Positions 35,603 to 43,720 of a DNA stretch of 61,117 bases are shown here, in pieces. The notes under the pieces are model-generated. The model did not search any database, had not been told where the DNA came from, and saw only the letters and a program-made list of their open reading frames with translations. Both the position numbers and the translations under genes were made by a program. The number at the start of each line of letters is the position of its first letter. The first letter of the stretch is position 1. The stretch covers positions 1-61,117 of the forward strand of contig CAKOXX010000006.1 in the NCBI GenBank assembly GCA_934130405.1. Reading direction: 5' to 3'. This DNA comes from an uncultured Bacilli bacterium. GTDB taxonomy: Bacteria > Bacillota_I > Bacilli_A > RF39 > UBA660.

Positions 35603-37383
35603 TTATGTTTACCTAGAGTTAAAGTTTGATAATTATTATCATAATAATCATCAATATTATGATATATCTTTTCTGCTCGATTTACTTGTTTAAAATATTC
35701 TTTTACCAATTCATCTTCTGGTGATGTCTCAATCTTATTTATAACTCCATTTCTTGAAAGATAATCAACTTTGTTAACTACATCAACTAATTCTTCAAAA
35801 TTATTTTGTCCGATATACCTGGTAAGTTCATTTTGATCAGCATTTATTTTAGCAGAAATAACTTGTGATCTAAATTTCAATAATAATGGTTGCAATAAAT
35901 TTTTTGTAATTAAAGCAGTATTATAATTACTCACATCTTCCAAAGTAAATTTTTGAGGTTCAATTAAATACATTCCATGACTATGTAAAAATTCAAGTGC
36001 TTCTATTGTGAAAATATCATTCAATGTTTCATTAAATTTTTCATATTCACGACAAGTGTTATCGTAAGGATTTTTCATAGAAGTAATACTAAAATCCTTA
36101 CATGATTCAAAAGCTAATCCATTTTCATTTTGATCTATAATGTGTCCGCACTCATGCATAAAAATATAACATAAAGCACCACCGTCATCAGATCCAATTG
36201 TATAAAACATTATTGAGACAAACTTATTATCAGATCTAGTTGCTCCTTTTCCATAAACAAAAACACTTTCACCTTTCATATTTTCGTAAATGTATTCTAA
36301 ACTATCTTTATCAAAACCTTGCCCTTTTAAATTTAGAAAGTCTTTTCTAGTTGTATAATATTCTCTAAGGGCTTCTTCATATCTTTTTTCTCTAGCTAAA
36401 GTAACAAAATGTATTAAATCATCTGAAGGAATATATTGCTTAATATCCTCTTCTTCTAAGAAAAGAAAAGAATTATTTATTTTTTTTTCATCAATTGTAT
36501 CTCCATATGTGTTTTTTAGATAATTTAATTGTCGAGATATAATTACCATTTTAGTTAGAAAATCAGCATCTTCAGATTTTAATTGTTTTATTTTATTAGA
36601 ATCAAATAATTCAATAATACTTTCTGAACTAATATTTGCTGGACCTAAAATAGTAGCAATTTTTTCATCTTTAGTCTTATTAGAAATAGCATCTTTTATA
36701 GGAATTGGTAACTTTGGATAAATATCTTCAAAAAGTAATGACTTCTTTTTTTCTAAAATTCTTTTTTTTCTTTCTGTTTCAGAGTCAATAAAATCCTTAT
36801 ATGGTTTGAGTTTCTCCTCCCACTTTTTATACTCTGATAATAATGGTTCATAAACTAAATTTAATTCATCAATTTTTTTTAGTATTTGCTGATATTTTTC
36901 TGTTTTAGTAAATAAATCAAAATTTTTTTCAGTTACCAGTTCATGTTCACCATTAAGAAGATAATTAATTATTTTAATTTTATTTAGTAAGAGTCTTTTT
37001 GGATTTGTATTATTATCTTTTTTAAATGCTTGAAGAGGAACAAAATAATCAGTTTTATTAGAAAATCCAAAATCTGAATCATTTATATAATATTCTAGTA
37101 TTTTTTCAATTTTATTGTCTAGTTCTTCTGTATAATTAGCTTTCTTATATTTTTCTACATTTACACCGATTTTTTCTAAAAATTTAACCGCATACTCACG
37201 CTTTTGAGATTCTTCAATATATAATATATATTCCTTTAAGCTTTCAATATTATAATGTTGAATTATAATAGCATTATTAATCTTATCGGAAATAATATCA
37301 CGATACTTTTCACCATATACAAAAGTAAACGCCTCTATAACAAATGGCAATACTTTTTTTAAATCAATACTTAAATTATCCAT
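35599..37383 (-). CDS. Putative zinc metallopeptidase of unknown family
   Basis: 594 residues. The only clear motif is HECGH (in YIFMHECGHIID, about residue 409-413), a HExxH zinc site, with a downstream glutamate candidate in FNETLNDIFTIEAL (about 448-461), an arrangement like gluzincins and oligoendopeptidase-type M3/M13 enzymes. The N-terminal 380 residues are helical and Lys/Glu-rich with coiled-coil character. No signal peptide, so probably intracellular. I chose the ATG at 37383, with GAGGTG seven bases upstream. Family uncertain. Confidence 0.6.
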   Translation of the reverse strand: MDNLSIDLKKVLPFVIEAFTFVYGEKYRDIISDKINNAIIIQHYNIESLKEYILYIEESQKREYAVKFLEKIGVNVEKYKKANYTEELDNKIEKILEYYINDSDFGFSNKTDYFVPLQAFKKDNNTNPKRLLLNKIKIINYLLNGEHELVTEKNFDLFTKTEKYQQILKKIDELNLVYEPLLSEYKKWEEKLKPYKDFIDSETERKKRILEKKKSLLFEDIYPKLPIPIKDAISNKTKDEKIATILGPANISSESIIELFDSNKIKQLKSEDADFLTKMVIISRQLNYLKNTYGDTIDEKKINNSFLFLEEEDIKQYIPSDDLIHFVTLAREKRYEEALREYYTTRKDFLNLKGQGFDKDSLEYIYENMKGESVFVYGKGATRSDNKFVSIMFYTIGSDDGGALCYIFMHECGHIIDQNENGLAFESCKDFSITSMKNPYDNTCREYEKFNETLNDIFTIEALEFLHSHGMYLIEPQKFTLEDVSNYNTALITKNLLQPLLLKFRSQVISAKINADQNELTRYIGQNNFEELVDVVNKVDYLSRNGVINKIETSPEDELVKEYFKQVNRAEKIYHNIDDYYDNNYQTLTLGKHN

Positions 37384-37532
37384 TTTGCACCTCACTTATT
37401 AATTTTTATTATCTGTACTGATTTCTTTCTTTAGAAGTCTTATTATATCACGTTTGTTCTAGGAATCAAGTTCTTACTAATTCTTAATAACTTTTCTTTC
37501 AAAATACATAAACTATAATAGAGGTGGTCTTT

Positions 37533-37751
37533 ATGAAGTTTAATGGGAATAAACATAACTTCTTTTGTAGATGTAATTGTTGCAAACAAAAAAGAAGAAA
37601 TAGTCTTCTTTATCTAGGAGCATTGATTTGCTTTATTGTCATTATCTTTTACCAAGCACTACTCTTAGTCTTTCTAGTTACAAGACTGCACGCTATTCTT
37701 CTACTAGCAGAACTTTTACTTACTCTTTTTCTCCTTCTCTTGCTCCTCTAA
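37533..37751 (+). CDS. Small cysteine-rich membrane protein
   Basis: A 72-residue protein with a basic, Cys-rich head (FFCRCNCCKQKRR) and two predicted hydrophobic segments filling the rest. GAGGTGG lies seven bases before the ATG. It overlaps the ysxE-like gene's 3' end by 36 bases on the opposite strand. The ribosome binding site and composition make it likely to be real, but its last 15 residues are very Leu-rich because they lie opposite a Lys/Glu-rich coding end. Family unknown. Confidence 0.45.
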   Translation: MKFNGNKHNFFCRCNCCKQKRRNSLLYLGALICFIVIIFYQALLLVFLVTRLHAILLLAELLLTLFLLLLLL

Positions 37752-38582
37752 AATAAATTTATTAAAATCAATTAATTGTTCATAAAATTCTAAAAGTCTT
37801 TTATTAGTTTCTAAATTACATGGATAAATATCTATTTTAGGAGGAATAGCTAGTTTTACAAAAAGGAATAACTTTTCATCTAAAGTATAAGGATACTTTC
37901 GCTGATATAAATTATAAGTAGTTACTAAATCAATTGATGAAAAATTCTTCCTAAATAAGTTTTCAATATCATCACTTACTCTTCCTAAATGCGCCTGTTC
38001 TAAACTTATGAAATAACCATCATCTATCGGCAGAAAATGGGCTAGTTCACACTTTCCGTGACAATAAACTAATCGTTCCCTTTCTTTATTTTTAACTGTT
38101 TCATACCACTCTTCTAATAAATCAGCTGCTACTCTTAATTGTCTATTAATAATACTACTATTTCTTAAAAACAAATATTCTGTCGGTAAATAATATACTT
38201 TTGTTTCTAATTGTAAGACGATATCACGATAATAAGAGAATAAGTAATTTATCTCTTTTTTTGTACTTTCATAGAAATTCTTAACTTCATCTAAATTAAG
38301 TTTCTGATAAGTTGTTGTTTTATTCTGCCAGATAGTAAGATTTAAAACTAGTCTTTTACTAATCTCATCATCAGTTAAACTAGTCTTTTCAAAATAAGGA
38401 AAGATTAATTCTCTATCAGTTACTTCTACTGGTTTTAAGTAATTATTAACAGCATGGTCATCAAGATATTTATAAACTTCTTCGATATTATAACTACTTC
38501 GCATTTTAATAAAGATTGTTTTATCAGGATAAGTTATTATCTTATTATTATCAACTAAAGTATATTTAATTGGTACTGACAT
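37716..38582 (-). CDS. ysxE: Spore coat kinase-like protein, YsxE/CotS family
   Basis: 288 residues with the fold pattern of aminoglycoside phosphotransferase/CotS proteins: a nucleotide-binding N-lobe (IFIKMRSSYNIEEVYKYL) and a catalytic-loop remnant YCHGKCELAHFL then ISLEQAHLGRVSDDI, where the usual HGD-N and D are changed, so catalysis is doubtful. It overlaps the SpoVID-like gene by 17 bases. In B. subtilis spoVID is followed by ysxE, a CotS-family coat protein, and that synteny is the best reason for the call. Confidence 0.7.
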   Translation of the reverse strand: MSVPIKYTLVDNNKIITYPDKTIFIKMRSSYNIEEVYKYLDDHAVNNYLKPVEVTDRELIFPYFEKTSLTDDEISKRLVLNLTIWQNKTTTYQKLNLDEVKNFYESTKKEINYLFSYYRDIVLQLETKVYYLPTEYLFLRNSSIINRQLRVAADLLEEWYETVKNKERERLVYCHGKCELAHFLPIDDGYFISLEQAHLGRVSDDIENLFRKNFSSIDLVTTYNLYQRKYPYTLDEKLFLFVKLAIPPKIDIYPCNLETNKRLLEFYEQLIDFNKFILEEQEKEKKSK

Positions 38583-39366
38583 CTTTTTTAGTCGTTGGAA
38601 TAATTATCTTACTACCTACGGTTAAGTTTTCTAAATCATTATAATATGATAATTCTTCTCTTGATATTCCATAAGTTTCAATGATACTTTCAATACTATC
38701 TGTTTCTCTTAATAAATAAACAGAGTAAGTAGTATAAGTTTCTTCCGTATTAGCAAAAGCAGAAAAGATAGAATTCATCACTTTTGTATCTGTTTGTTCT
38801 TTTACTTCTTCTTTTTCTTCCTTTATCTCTTCTTGCATAACAGGAGTTGGTATTTCTTCTTGTTTCGGTTCGGTATTCATAATATTATCAATTACTTTCT
38901 GACTTTCTTCTACTTCACTTTCTGATAAAATTTCTTTATTGTCATCAGATTCTTCTTCTACTATTTCTTCAAGTTTTGGAGCAATCTCTTCATTTCGTTC
39001 TAATACAGGAATCTCTTCTTCCTTCTCTTCTTCTAATTCAATAACTTCTCTTCCTTTAACTAAAACATCAATATATAAGTGAAGTGTATCTTCATTTCTA
39101 ATATCATAAGTAAAATTATGAATAGTAATTGATCTATTATCTTCTTCTAAATCTTTAGTTAACATTATATCTACTGGAATAGCATATTGAAAGTCTTCTT
39201 CTAAAGTAGAAGCTTCTGTCATTTTATAAGTACCACTAACAATCATATCACCACTAATCGTACTTGGTCCTTGAAATGCTAGTGTATGTTCAAGTGAAAT
39301 ACTAGTTACTTCCCCTATCATTGTTTTAAAAGCAATTTCTTTTTCAAATGAAATAATCTGTTTCAT
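38566..39366 (-). CDS. spoVID: Spore coat morphogenetic protein SpoVID-like with LysM domain
   Basis: 266 residues. An N-terminal beta domain (residues 1-110) follows SpoVID: ISFEKEIAFK, ISLEHTLAFQG, FQYAIPVDIMLTKD. A long acidic Glu-rich linker (about 110-205) is followed by a C-terminal LysM domain (YLLRETDSIESIIETYGISR, LSYYNDLENLTVGSKIIIP). Known role: SpoVID encases the spore with coat proteins, and its LysM binds lipid II/peptidoglycan precursors. It is shorter than the Bacillus protein (575) through a shorter linker. TCATATTT upstream (near 39403) could be a sigma-E -35, but the -10 is poor. Confidence 0.82.
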   Translation of the reverse strand: MKQIISFEKEIAFKTMIGEVTSISLEHTLAFQGPSTISGDMIVSGTYKMTEASTLEEDFQYAIPVDIMLTKDLEEDNRSITIHNFTYDIRNEDTLHLYIDVLVKGREVIELEEEKEEEIPVLERNEEIAPKLEEIVEEESDDNKEILSESEVEESQKVIDNIMNTEPKQEEIPTPVMQEEIKEEKEEVKEQTDTKVMNSIFSAFANTEETYTTYSVYLLRETDSIESIIETYGISREELSYYNDLENLTVGSKIIIPTTKKDVSTN

Positions 39367-39412
39367 ATTTTCCTCCTCTAGTTAAGTCTATTCCAAGAAA
39401 GAAAAAATATGA

Positions 39413-39423
39413 AAACAAAAAAA
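39413..39423 (-). terminator. T run of the 6S-like RNA
   Basis: TTTTTTTGTTTT follows the closing stem on the minus strand. Confidence 0.6.
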
Positions 39424-39607
39424 GTCCAAAGAAGCGATAGCTTAGAACGATAAAACCTATACTTATATATAGGTGGGTGTGCATAGTCCAGCTTCTAGGA
39501 TCCCTAGTCAATGAAAAGGTATTCAACACAGATGAACACTCATCAGCACTCCCTTATCGTCTCTTTAGTCGGTTTTATACTATTAAGCATCTCGAACATC
39601 TTTAGAC
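39424..39607 (-). ncRNA. ssrS: Probable 6S RNA
   Basis: A 184-base transcript predicted from a sigma-A promoter to a closing stem plus T run. The 5' end GTCTAAAG pairs with the 3' end CTTTGGAC (8 bp, one GU). A second helix joins GATGCTTA and TAAGCTATC, then AUAAAACC and GGUUUUAU. After a large internal bubble, GGGAGUGC pairs with GCACACCC and the top carries small hairpins (GAUGA/UCAUC, CUAGG/CCUAG). The 3' bubble strand has its own CCUAUA/UAUAGG hairpin. The length, rod shape, central bubble and GAUGUUCG near the 5' end fit 6S RNA, which mimics an open promoter and holds RNA polymerase. Other structured RNAs are possible. Confidence 0.6.
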
Positions 39608-39613
39608 AATTAA

Positions 39614-39642
39614 ATTATAGCAAATAAATATTTTAATAGCAA
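39614..39642 (-). promoter_or_regulatory. Promoter of the 6S-like RNA
   Basis: Minus strand TTGCTA, 17 bp, TATAAT; the predicted start at 39607 is seven bases after the -10 box. Confidence 0.7.
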
Positions 39643-39647
39643 GAGTT

Positions 39648-40030
39648 TTACATTTTTTGAAAGGTCTTAGAAGTCGTTAATAAGGAGTTTAATTTAGTCA
39701 TTTCTTGCTTTAAATACTTTTTCTTAGCAATATTTCTTACCTGTTTTTTATTTAGAGTTGGGGTAAAAATTTTAACAAAGTTTGTATATATTCCCACATC
39801 AGTTTTAAGAGCTTCTTCTCTATTTTCATAAGTTATTTGTTCTATTTTATCTTTAAAGTTTTCATTCATTAGTGAACGATTAATCTCATTTTGATAAGAG
39901 TAATTAACAGAAGTTAATAAGAGGTCTAACTCTTCTTTTGTTAATTTTGTGTAATTTTAACTTCGTCTTGCAAATTTTTCAAAACAAAATCAACGCTTTT
40001 CTCATATCTTCTGTTTAAATCATTCACCAT
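39648..40030 (-). pseudogene. Small gene after Rel, disrupted by a frameshift
   Basis: A short frame starts at ATG 40030 (MVNDLNRRYEKSVDFVLKNL) with AGGTGATTA upstream and stops at 39941. In the -1 frame the sequence continues at once as KLTKEELDLLLTSVNYS and then MNENFKDKIEQITYENREE, ending at 39648. One extra base in the CAAAATTAACAAAA region would join them into a protein of about 127 residues, charged and helical. It follows the Rel gene by three bases. Either a recent one-base loss, a sequencing error or a programmed -1 shift. The 73-residue part from 39869 may also be read alone. Family unknown. Confidence 0.5.
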
Positions 40031-40033
40031 TAA

Positions 40034-41470
40034 TCACCTATTTCTGTATTCTTTTATCTTTCTTTTCGCTTTAGTTGTTTTTACATATGAAAGCCATTCT
40101 TCACTAGGTCCCTTTCCTAAAGTATCATTTAATATTTTTACTCTATCTTTATTATGTAAGATAAAATCAAAATCAACCATTTCATTATTTACTAAAGCTC
40201 CCGTCATTGAATTACCTAAATCAGTATGAATACGATAAGCAAAATCAACAACGGATGAGTCTTTCGGCAATTCAATCGTTTCACCCTTTGTTGTATAAAC
40301 ATAAATTTTATCCGAGAATAATTCTTCTTTTACCTGTTTTACAAAAGTTTGATTATCACTAAAAGCCTTATTTATTTCTAAAAGTGAATTAAAGAACTGA
40401 TACTTATCTTTTAGATCTTTCTGCATTCTATCTCTAGCATTTCCCTTATTAATATCCCAATAAGCAGTAAGTCCAAAAGAAGCAATTTTATCCATATCAA
40501 AAGTTCTTATCTGAGTTTGAACTAATCTATCATCAAGACCAAACACCGTTGTATGTAGTGATTGGTACATATTTGTTTTAGGAGTAGAAATATAATCTTT
40601 AAATTTGTTATTAATCGGATGATATTTTGAATGAACTAGACCTAGTGTATAGTAACAATTAGCAATATTATCAACCATTACTTTAAGAGATAATAAGTCA
40701 TGAATATCATCTACATGATGACCTTGCTCTAATCTTTTATATATCCCATAAATATTTTTCGTTCTAACTTTTATCTCGTGCGGTATTTCTTTGTCACTTA
40801 GTATTTTATTAATAGTTACTAACATTTCTTCTAAACAACCATTACTATCTTCTTCTACTTTCGATTTTACTTCACTTAGTTTTTTATACTTATCAGGATA
40901 AAGATATTGTAACGATAAATCTTCTAATTCGGATTTTAAGCGATAAGCTCCGATACAATAAGCTAAAGGAACAAAGACATCCATCGTCTCCATAGCATTC
41001 TCTTTCTGTTTAAATTCTGATTTAAAACCAAGTGTCCGCATATTATGAAGTCTATCTGCTAGTTTGATAATGATTATTCTAACATCTTCTGTAATACCTG
41101 TTATTATCTTCCTAGTATTAGCAAGATTTTGGGCTTGTTTAGAAGAAAAATTAAGTTTACTAATCTTAGTAACACCATTAACTAGTTTAGCAACATCTTC
41201 ATTAAAGTTTTCTGCTATTTCTTCCCTAGTTACTTTGGTATCTTCTAAAGTATCGTGAAGAAGTCCTGCACACAAAGTATCTTTATCAGCATGCATTTCT
41301 GCTAAAATATAAGCAACATTTAAAGGATGCGTAATATAAGGCTCACCACTTTGTCTTGTTTGCCCTCTATGTAAGTATTCAGCAAAGAGATAAGCTTTTC
41401 TAATACTTTCCACTTCATCAGCATTATAAGTTTTCACTACATTTAATAAATCATCAATCGTAATATTCAT
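40034..41470 (-). CDS. rel: Short bifunctional (p)ppGpp synthetase/hydrolase (Rel), lacking C-terminal regulatory domains
   Basis: 478 residues. HD hydrolase domain with GLLHDTLEDT (the HD-ED metal/catalytic box, about residues 63-72) and LADRLHNMRTL. Synthetase domain with DIHDLLSLKVMVDN and the substrate-binding TPKTNMYQSLHTTVFG (about 280-330). A TGS domain with YVYTTKGETIELPKDSSVVDFAYRI (about 370-440) follows, and the protein ends about 30 residues after it. Usual long Rel/SpoT enzymes (about 730) continue with helical, zinc-finger and ACT domains that bind ribosomes and tune activity; these are absent. Stop is TGA. The leader upstream has a possible attenuator. Confidence 0.88.
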   Translation of the reverse strand: MNITIDDLLNVVKTYNADEVESIRKAYLFAEYLHRGQTRQSGEPYITHPLNVAYILAEMHADKDTLCAGLLHDTLEDTKVTREEIAENFNEDVAKLVNGVTKISKLNFSSKQAQNLANTRKIITGITEDVRIIIIKLADRLHNMRTLGFKSEFKQKENAMETMDVFVPLAYCIGAYRLKSELEDLSLQYLYPDKYKKLSEVKSKVEEDSNGCLEEMLVTINKILSDKEIPHEIKVRTKNIYGIYKRLEQGHHVDDIHDLLSLKVMVDNIANCYYTLGLVHSKYHPINNKFKDYISTPKTNMYQSLHTTVFGLDDRLVQTQIRTFDMDKIASFGLTAYWDINKGNARDRMQKDLKDKYQFFNSLLEINKAFSDNQTFVKQVKEELFSDKIYVYTTKGETIELPKDSSVVDFAYRIHTDLGNSMTGALVNNEMVDFDFILHNKDRVKILNDTLGKGPSEEWLSYVKTTKAKRKIKEYRNR

Positions 41471-41483
41471 AACAATTTCCTCC

Positions 41484-41527
41484 TAAAAAGAAAACATCAT
41501 CAAAGTTTCCCTTTAATGACGTTTTCT
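41484..41527 (-). terminator. Terminator-like hairpin in the rel leader
   Basis: GAAAACGTCATTAAAG pairs with CTTTGATGATGTTTTC with minor bulges, loop GGAAA-like, followed by TTTTT. It lies 12 bases before the rel ribosome binding site, so it would act as an attenuator. Confidence 0.65.
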
Positions 41528-41629
41528 CATCCTTTTTGCAGGACTTAGGCAGAAGAAAAGATTTCCAGATATTGCATTATCAAGATTTAGTAATATATCA
41601 ATTTTTGCTGTTATTAAGTTCTTTTCCAT
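41513..41629 (-). CDS. Possible leader peptide upstream of rel
   Basis: A 38-residue frame (MEKNLITAKIDILLNLDNAI, then ...FFCLSPAKRMRKRH) starting 30 bases after the promoter, with GGGAG five bases before the ATG. Its stop codon lies in the 5' arm of the terminator hairpin, the position where a ribosome would interfere with the hairpin. There is no run of one amino acid's codons, so what would stall the ribosome is not evident. It may instead be chance within a structured leader. Confidence 0.35.
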   Translation of the reverse strand: MEKNLITAKIDILLNLDNAISGNLFFCLSPAKRMRKRH

Positions 41630-41656
41630 ACCTACTCCCAAATTTGTATTGATACT

Positions 41657-41685
41657 AATATATTACTAAGTTTTTTCAATGTCAA
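41657..41685 (-). promoter_or_regulatory. Sigma-A promoter of rel
   Basis: Minus strand TTGACA, 17 bp, TATATT, overlapping the end of the trpS intergenic boundary and giving a leader of about 180 bases. Confidence 0.7.
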
Positions 41686-41686
41686 T

Positions 41687-42781
41687 CTATTTTTGAGAAT
41701 ATTTTTCCTCTATTTCTTTTAAAAGTGAATCATCTTCAAAATAATTTATTTGCATTGCTCTTTTAACTTCATCTAAAGTTTCTTTCGCTTTTGCTCTTGC
41801 TTTCTTAGTTCCTTCTTTTAATACATTATAAACATACTCTGGGTTTTTAGCTAACTCTTCACGTCTTTCTCTAATTGGTCTTAGCTCTTCTTGCAAGATA
41901 TCATTTAAGAATCTTTTAATCTTCATATCTCCTAATCCACCACGTCTATAATGTGCCTTCAACTCATCTAAGTTTTTATATTCTGGTAAAAATTTCTCAA
42001 AAGAATCTTCTTTACAGAAAGTATCAAGATAAGTGAAAACAACATTTCCTTCAACTTTACCTGGGTCTTCCACTCTTATATGGTCAGGGTCTGTGTACAT
42101 AGCAAAAACTTTTCTTTTTATTTCTTCTTCACTATCTTTTAAATAAATACAGTTACCGATTGATTTACTCATCTTGGCATTACCATCAGTTCCCACTAAT
42201 CTTTTTTCATTTTCACTAGAAGGAAGCATTGCTACTGGTTCTACTAGTGTTTCCCCATAAATAGAATTAAACTTTCTAACAATTTCTCTTGCTTGTTCAA
42301 TCATTGGTAATTGGTCATCACCAACAGGAATAACTGTTGCTTTAAAAGCCGTTATATCAGCCGTTTGACTTACCGGATAAGTGAAGAAGCCAGCAGGAAT
42401 ACTTTCTTCAAATCCTCTTAGTTTAATTTCTTCCTTAACAGTTGGATTTCTATGAAGTCTTGCTACTGTTACTAAGTTCATATAGTAAAATGTTAACTCT
42501 GTTAGTTCTGGTACTTCTGACTGAATAAAGTAATTAACTTTTGTTGGATCAATACCACAAGCTAAGTTATCTAAAGCCACTTCAAAGATATTGTCTCTTA
42601 CTTTCTTTGGATTATCAAAATTGTCTGTTAAAGCTTGCGCATCTGCTGCAAACAAATACATCTCATCATAATCACCTTCATTTTGTAATTTTACTCTACT
42701 TTTTAAAGACCCTACATAATGACCAATATGTAAAGGACCAGTTGGTCTTTCACCAGTTAATACTATTTTTTTCTTTTCCAT
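41687..42781 (-). CDS. trpS: Tryptophanyl-tRNA synthetase
   Basis: 364-residue class I aminoacyl-tRNA synthetase. The HIGH motif reads PLHIGHYVGSL (about residues 15-25) and the KMSKS loop NAKMSKSIGN (about 205). GDDQLPMIEQAREI is the conserved tryptophan/adenylate region. The length is slightly above the usual 330-350. Expression is controlled by the T-box leader immediately upstream. The ATG at 42781 follows AAAAGAGGTTAG. Confidence 0.95.
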   Translation of the reverse strand: MEKKKIVLTGERPTGPLHIGHYVGSLKSRVKLQNEGDYDEMYLFAADAQALTDNFDNPKKVRDNIFEVALDNLACGIDPTKVNYFIQSEVPELTELTFYYMNLVTVARLHRNPTVKEEIKLRGFEESIPAGFFTYPVSQTADITAFKATVIPVGDDQLPMIEQAREIVRKFNSIYGETLVEPVAMLPSSENEKRLVGTDGNAKMSKSIGNCIYLKDSEEEIKRKVFAMYTDPDHIRVEDPGKVEGNVVFTYLDTFCKEDSFEKFLPEYKNLDELKAHYRRGGLGDMKIKRFLNDILQEELRPIRERREELAKNPEYVYNVLKEGTKKARAKAKETLDEVKRAMQINYFEDDSLLKEIEEKYSQK

Positions 42782-42795
42782 ATTTCTAACCTCTT

Positions 42796-43037
42796 TTCAA
42801 AAGAAAAAATCCTATCCTATTAAAGGATAAGATTTAAATACTTATTGGGCCACCTTATAATAGCGTATACTCTACTATATACGTTTCTTTGTTAACGAAG
42901 GAACAACTCCGTACTAGCCTACTATTATTTCGGTAGTCTCTCATCAGTCCATTTAGTATAGTAAATTTATAATTTCCCACCACCAATTACTCTCTTTAAA
43001 ATTTAGTTATACCTACTACTCTGAATCACTGATTTAT
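42796..43037 (-). promoter_or_regulatory. T-box leader (tryptophan) of trpS
   Basis: The leader RNA contains stem I segments, a candidate specifier codon UGG (Trp) at 42951-42949 in CUAAAUGGACUGAUGAGAG, and the antiterminator T-box core AAGGUGGCCC at 42848-42857. The UGGC in it can pair with the GCCA end of tRNA-Trp, whose discriminator base is G. The terminator (42798-42832) is AATCTTATCCT paired with AGGATAGGATT, then TTTTTT. Uncharged tRNA-Trp would favour antitermination and trpS expression. The gene it controls confirms the specificity. Confidence 0.9.
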
Positions 43038-43043
43038 GTTTTA

Positions 43044-43072
43044 ATTATAAGCACTCAGGCCTTATTTGTCAA
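43044..43072 (-). promoter_or_regulatory. Consensus sigma-A promoter of trpS
   Basis: Minus strand TTGACA, 17 bp, TATAAT, perfect boxes, directly after the Nudix gene. Confidence 0.85.
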
Positions 43073-43077
43073 ATTCT

Positions 43078-43659
43078 TCATTTTTTTAATTTGCTAATAG
43101 ATTTCTTATATACTTCAACTAAATCAGGATCATTTTGCTCTGGTGGTAAGTCATCTAAGTTGAAAAATTTCATTTCTTTAGATTCTGTATCCCACTTTAA
43201 TTCACCTGAATATTTTCTAATACAATATAAAACTGTATTATTTATAACAACATCACCGTTAGGATAATTGTTTCTTCGGCTCGCTCCTGAAACTATATCT
43301 ACTAACTCCAAATCTTCTTCATTTACATCTAAATTTGTCTCTTCTTTTATCTCTCTAATAATAGTATCCTGAAATCTTTCACCTAATTCTTGACAGCCAC
43401 CTGGTAACCCCCACTTATCTCTATCTGCCCGACTTTGTAACAATATTTGTCCTTGCTCGTTTACTATCACTGCAGCTGCACCATCTTGTAATAAGACAAA
43501 TTTATGTTTTAACACTCCCATACAAAGTCTTGTGAATACATGATACCCAATTATATTACTAAGTTCAATTATCTCGTCTGACGTAAGATTATTAACAATA
43601 TTTATTAATTCTTCATAAGATAAATTTTTAATTTTATTTAGTATTTCTTTATTATCCAT
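43078..43659 (-). CDS. Nudix hydrolase
   Basis: 193 residues. The Nudix box is GGCQELGERFQDTIIREIKE followed by ETNLD (about residues 93-117), keeping the metal-binding REIKEE; the box's usual final Gly is Asn. An N-terminal helical extension of about 55 residues (NKIKNLSYEELINIVNNL) precedes the domain. The substrate cannot be predicted; ADP-ribose or modified nucleotides are common for this subgroup. Confidence 0.88.
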   Translation of the reverse strand: MDNKEILNKIKNLSYEELINIVNNLTSDEIIELSNIIGYHVFTRLCMGVLKHKFVLLQDGAAAVIVNEQGQILLQSRADRDKWGLPGGCQELGERFQDTIIREIKEETNLDVNEEDLELVDIVSGASRRNNYPNGDVVINNTVLYCIRKYSGELKWDTESKEMKFFNLDDLPPEQNDPDLVEVYKKSISKLKK

Positions 43660-43720
43660 AAACTTATACTACTCCTCACTGAAACTATTATATCACATAT
43701 TAGGTGCTTTTTGTTTCTAT

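Noticed and set aside
37716..38582. Active aminoglycoside phosphotransferase (resistance gene)
   Set aside because: The catalytic HGD-N motif is altered to HGKCELA and the gene is coupled to spoVID, so a spore-coat CotS-family protein is more likely.
39344..39529. 61-codon frame over the 6S-like RNA
   Set aside because: It spans the closing stem and terminator of the RNA, has no ribosome binding site and no recognisable sequence.
41484..41660. T-box in the rel leader
   Set aside because: There is a terminator, but no GGUGG-type T-box core or specifier-loop pattern.
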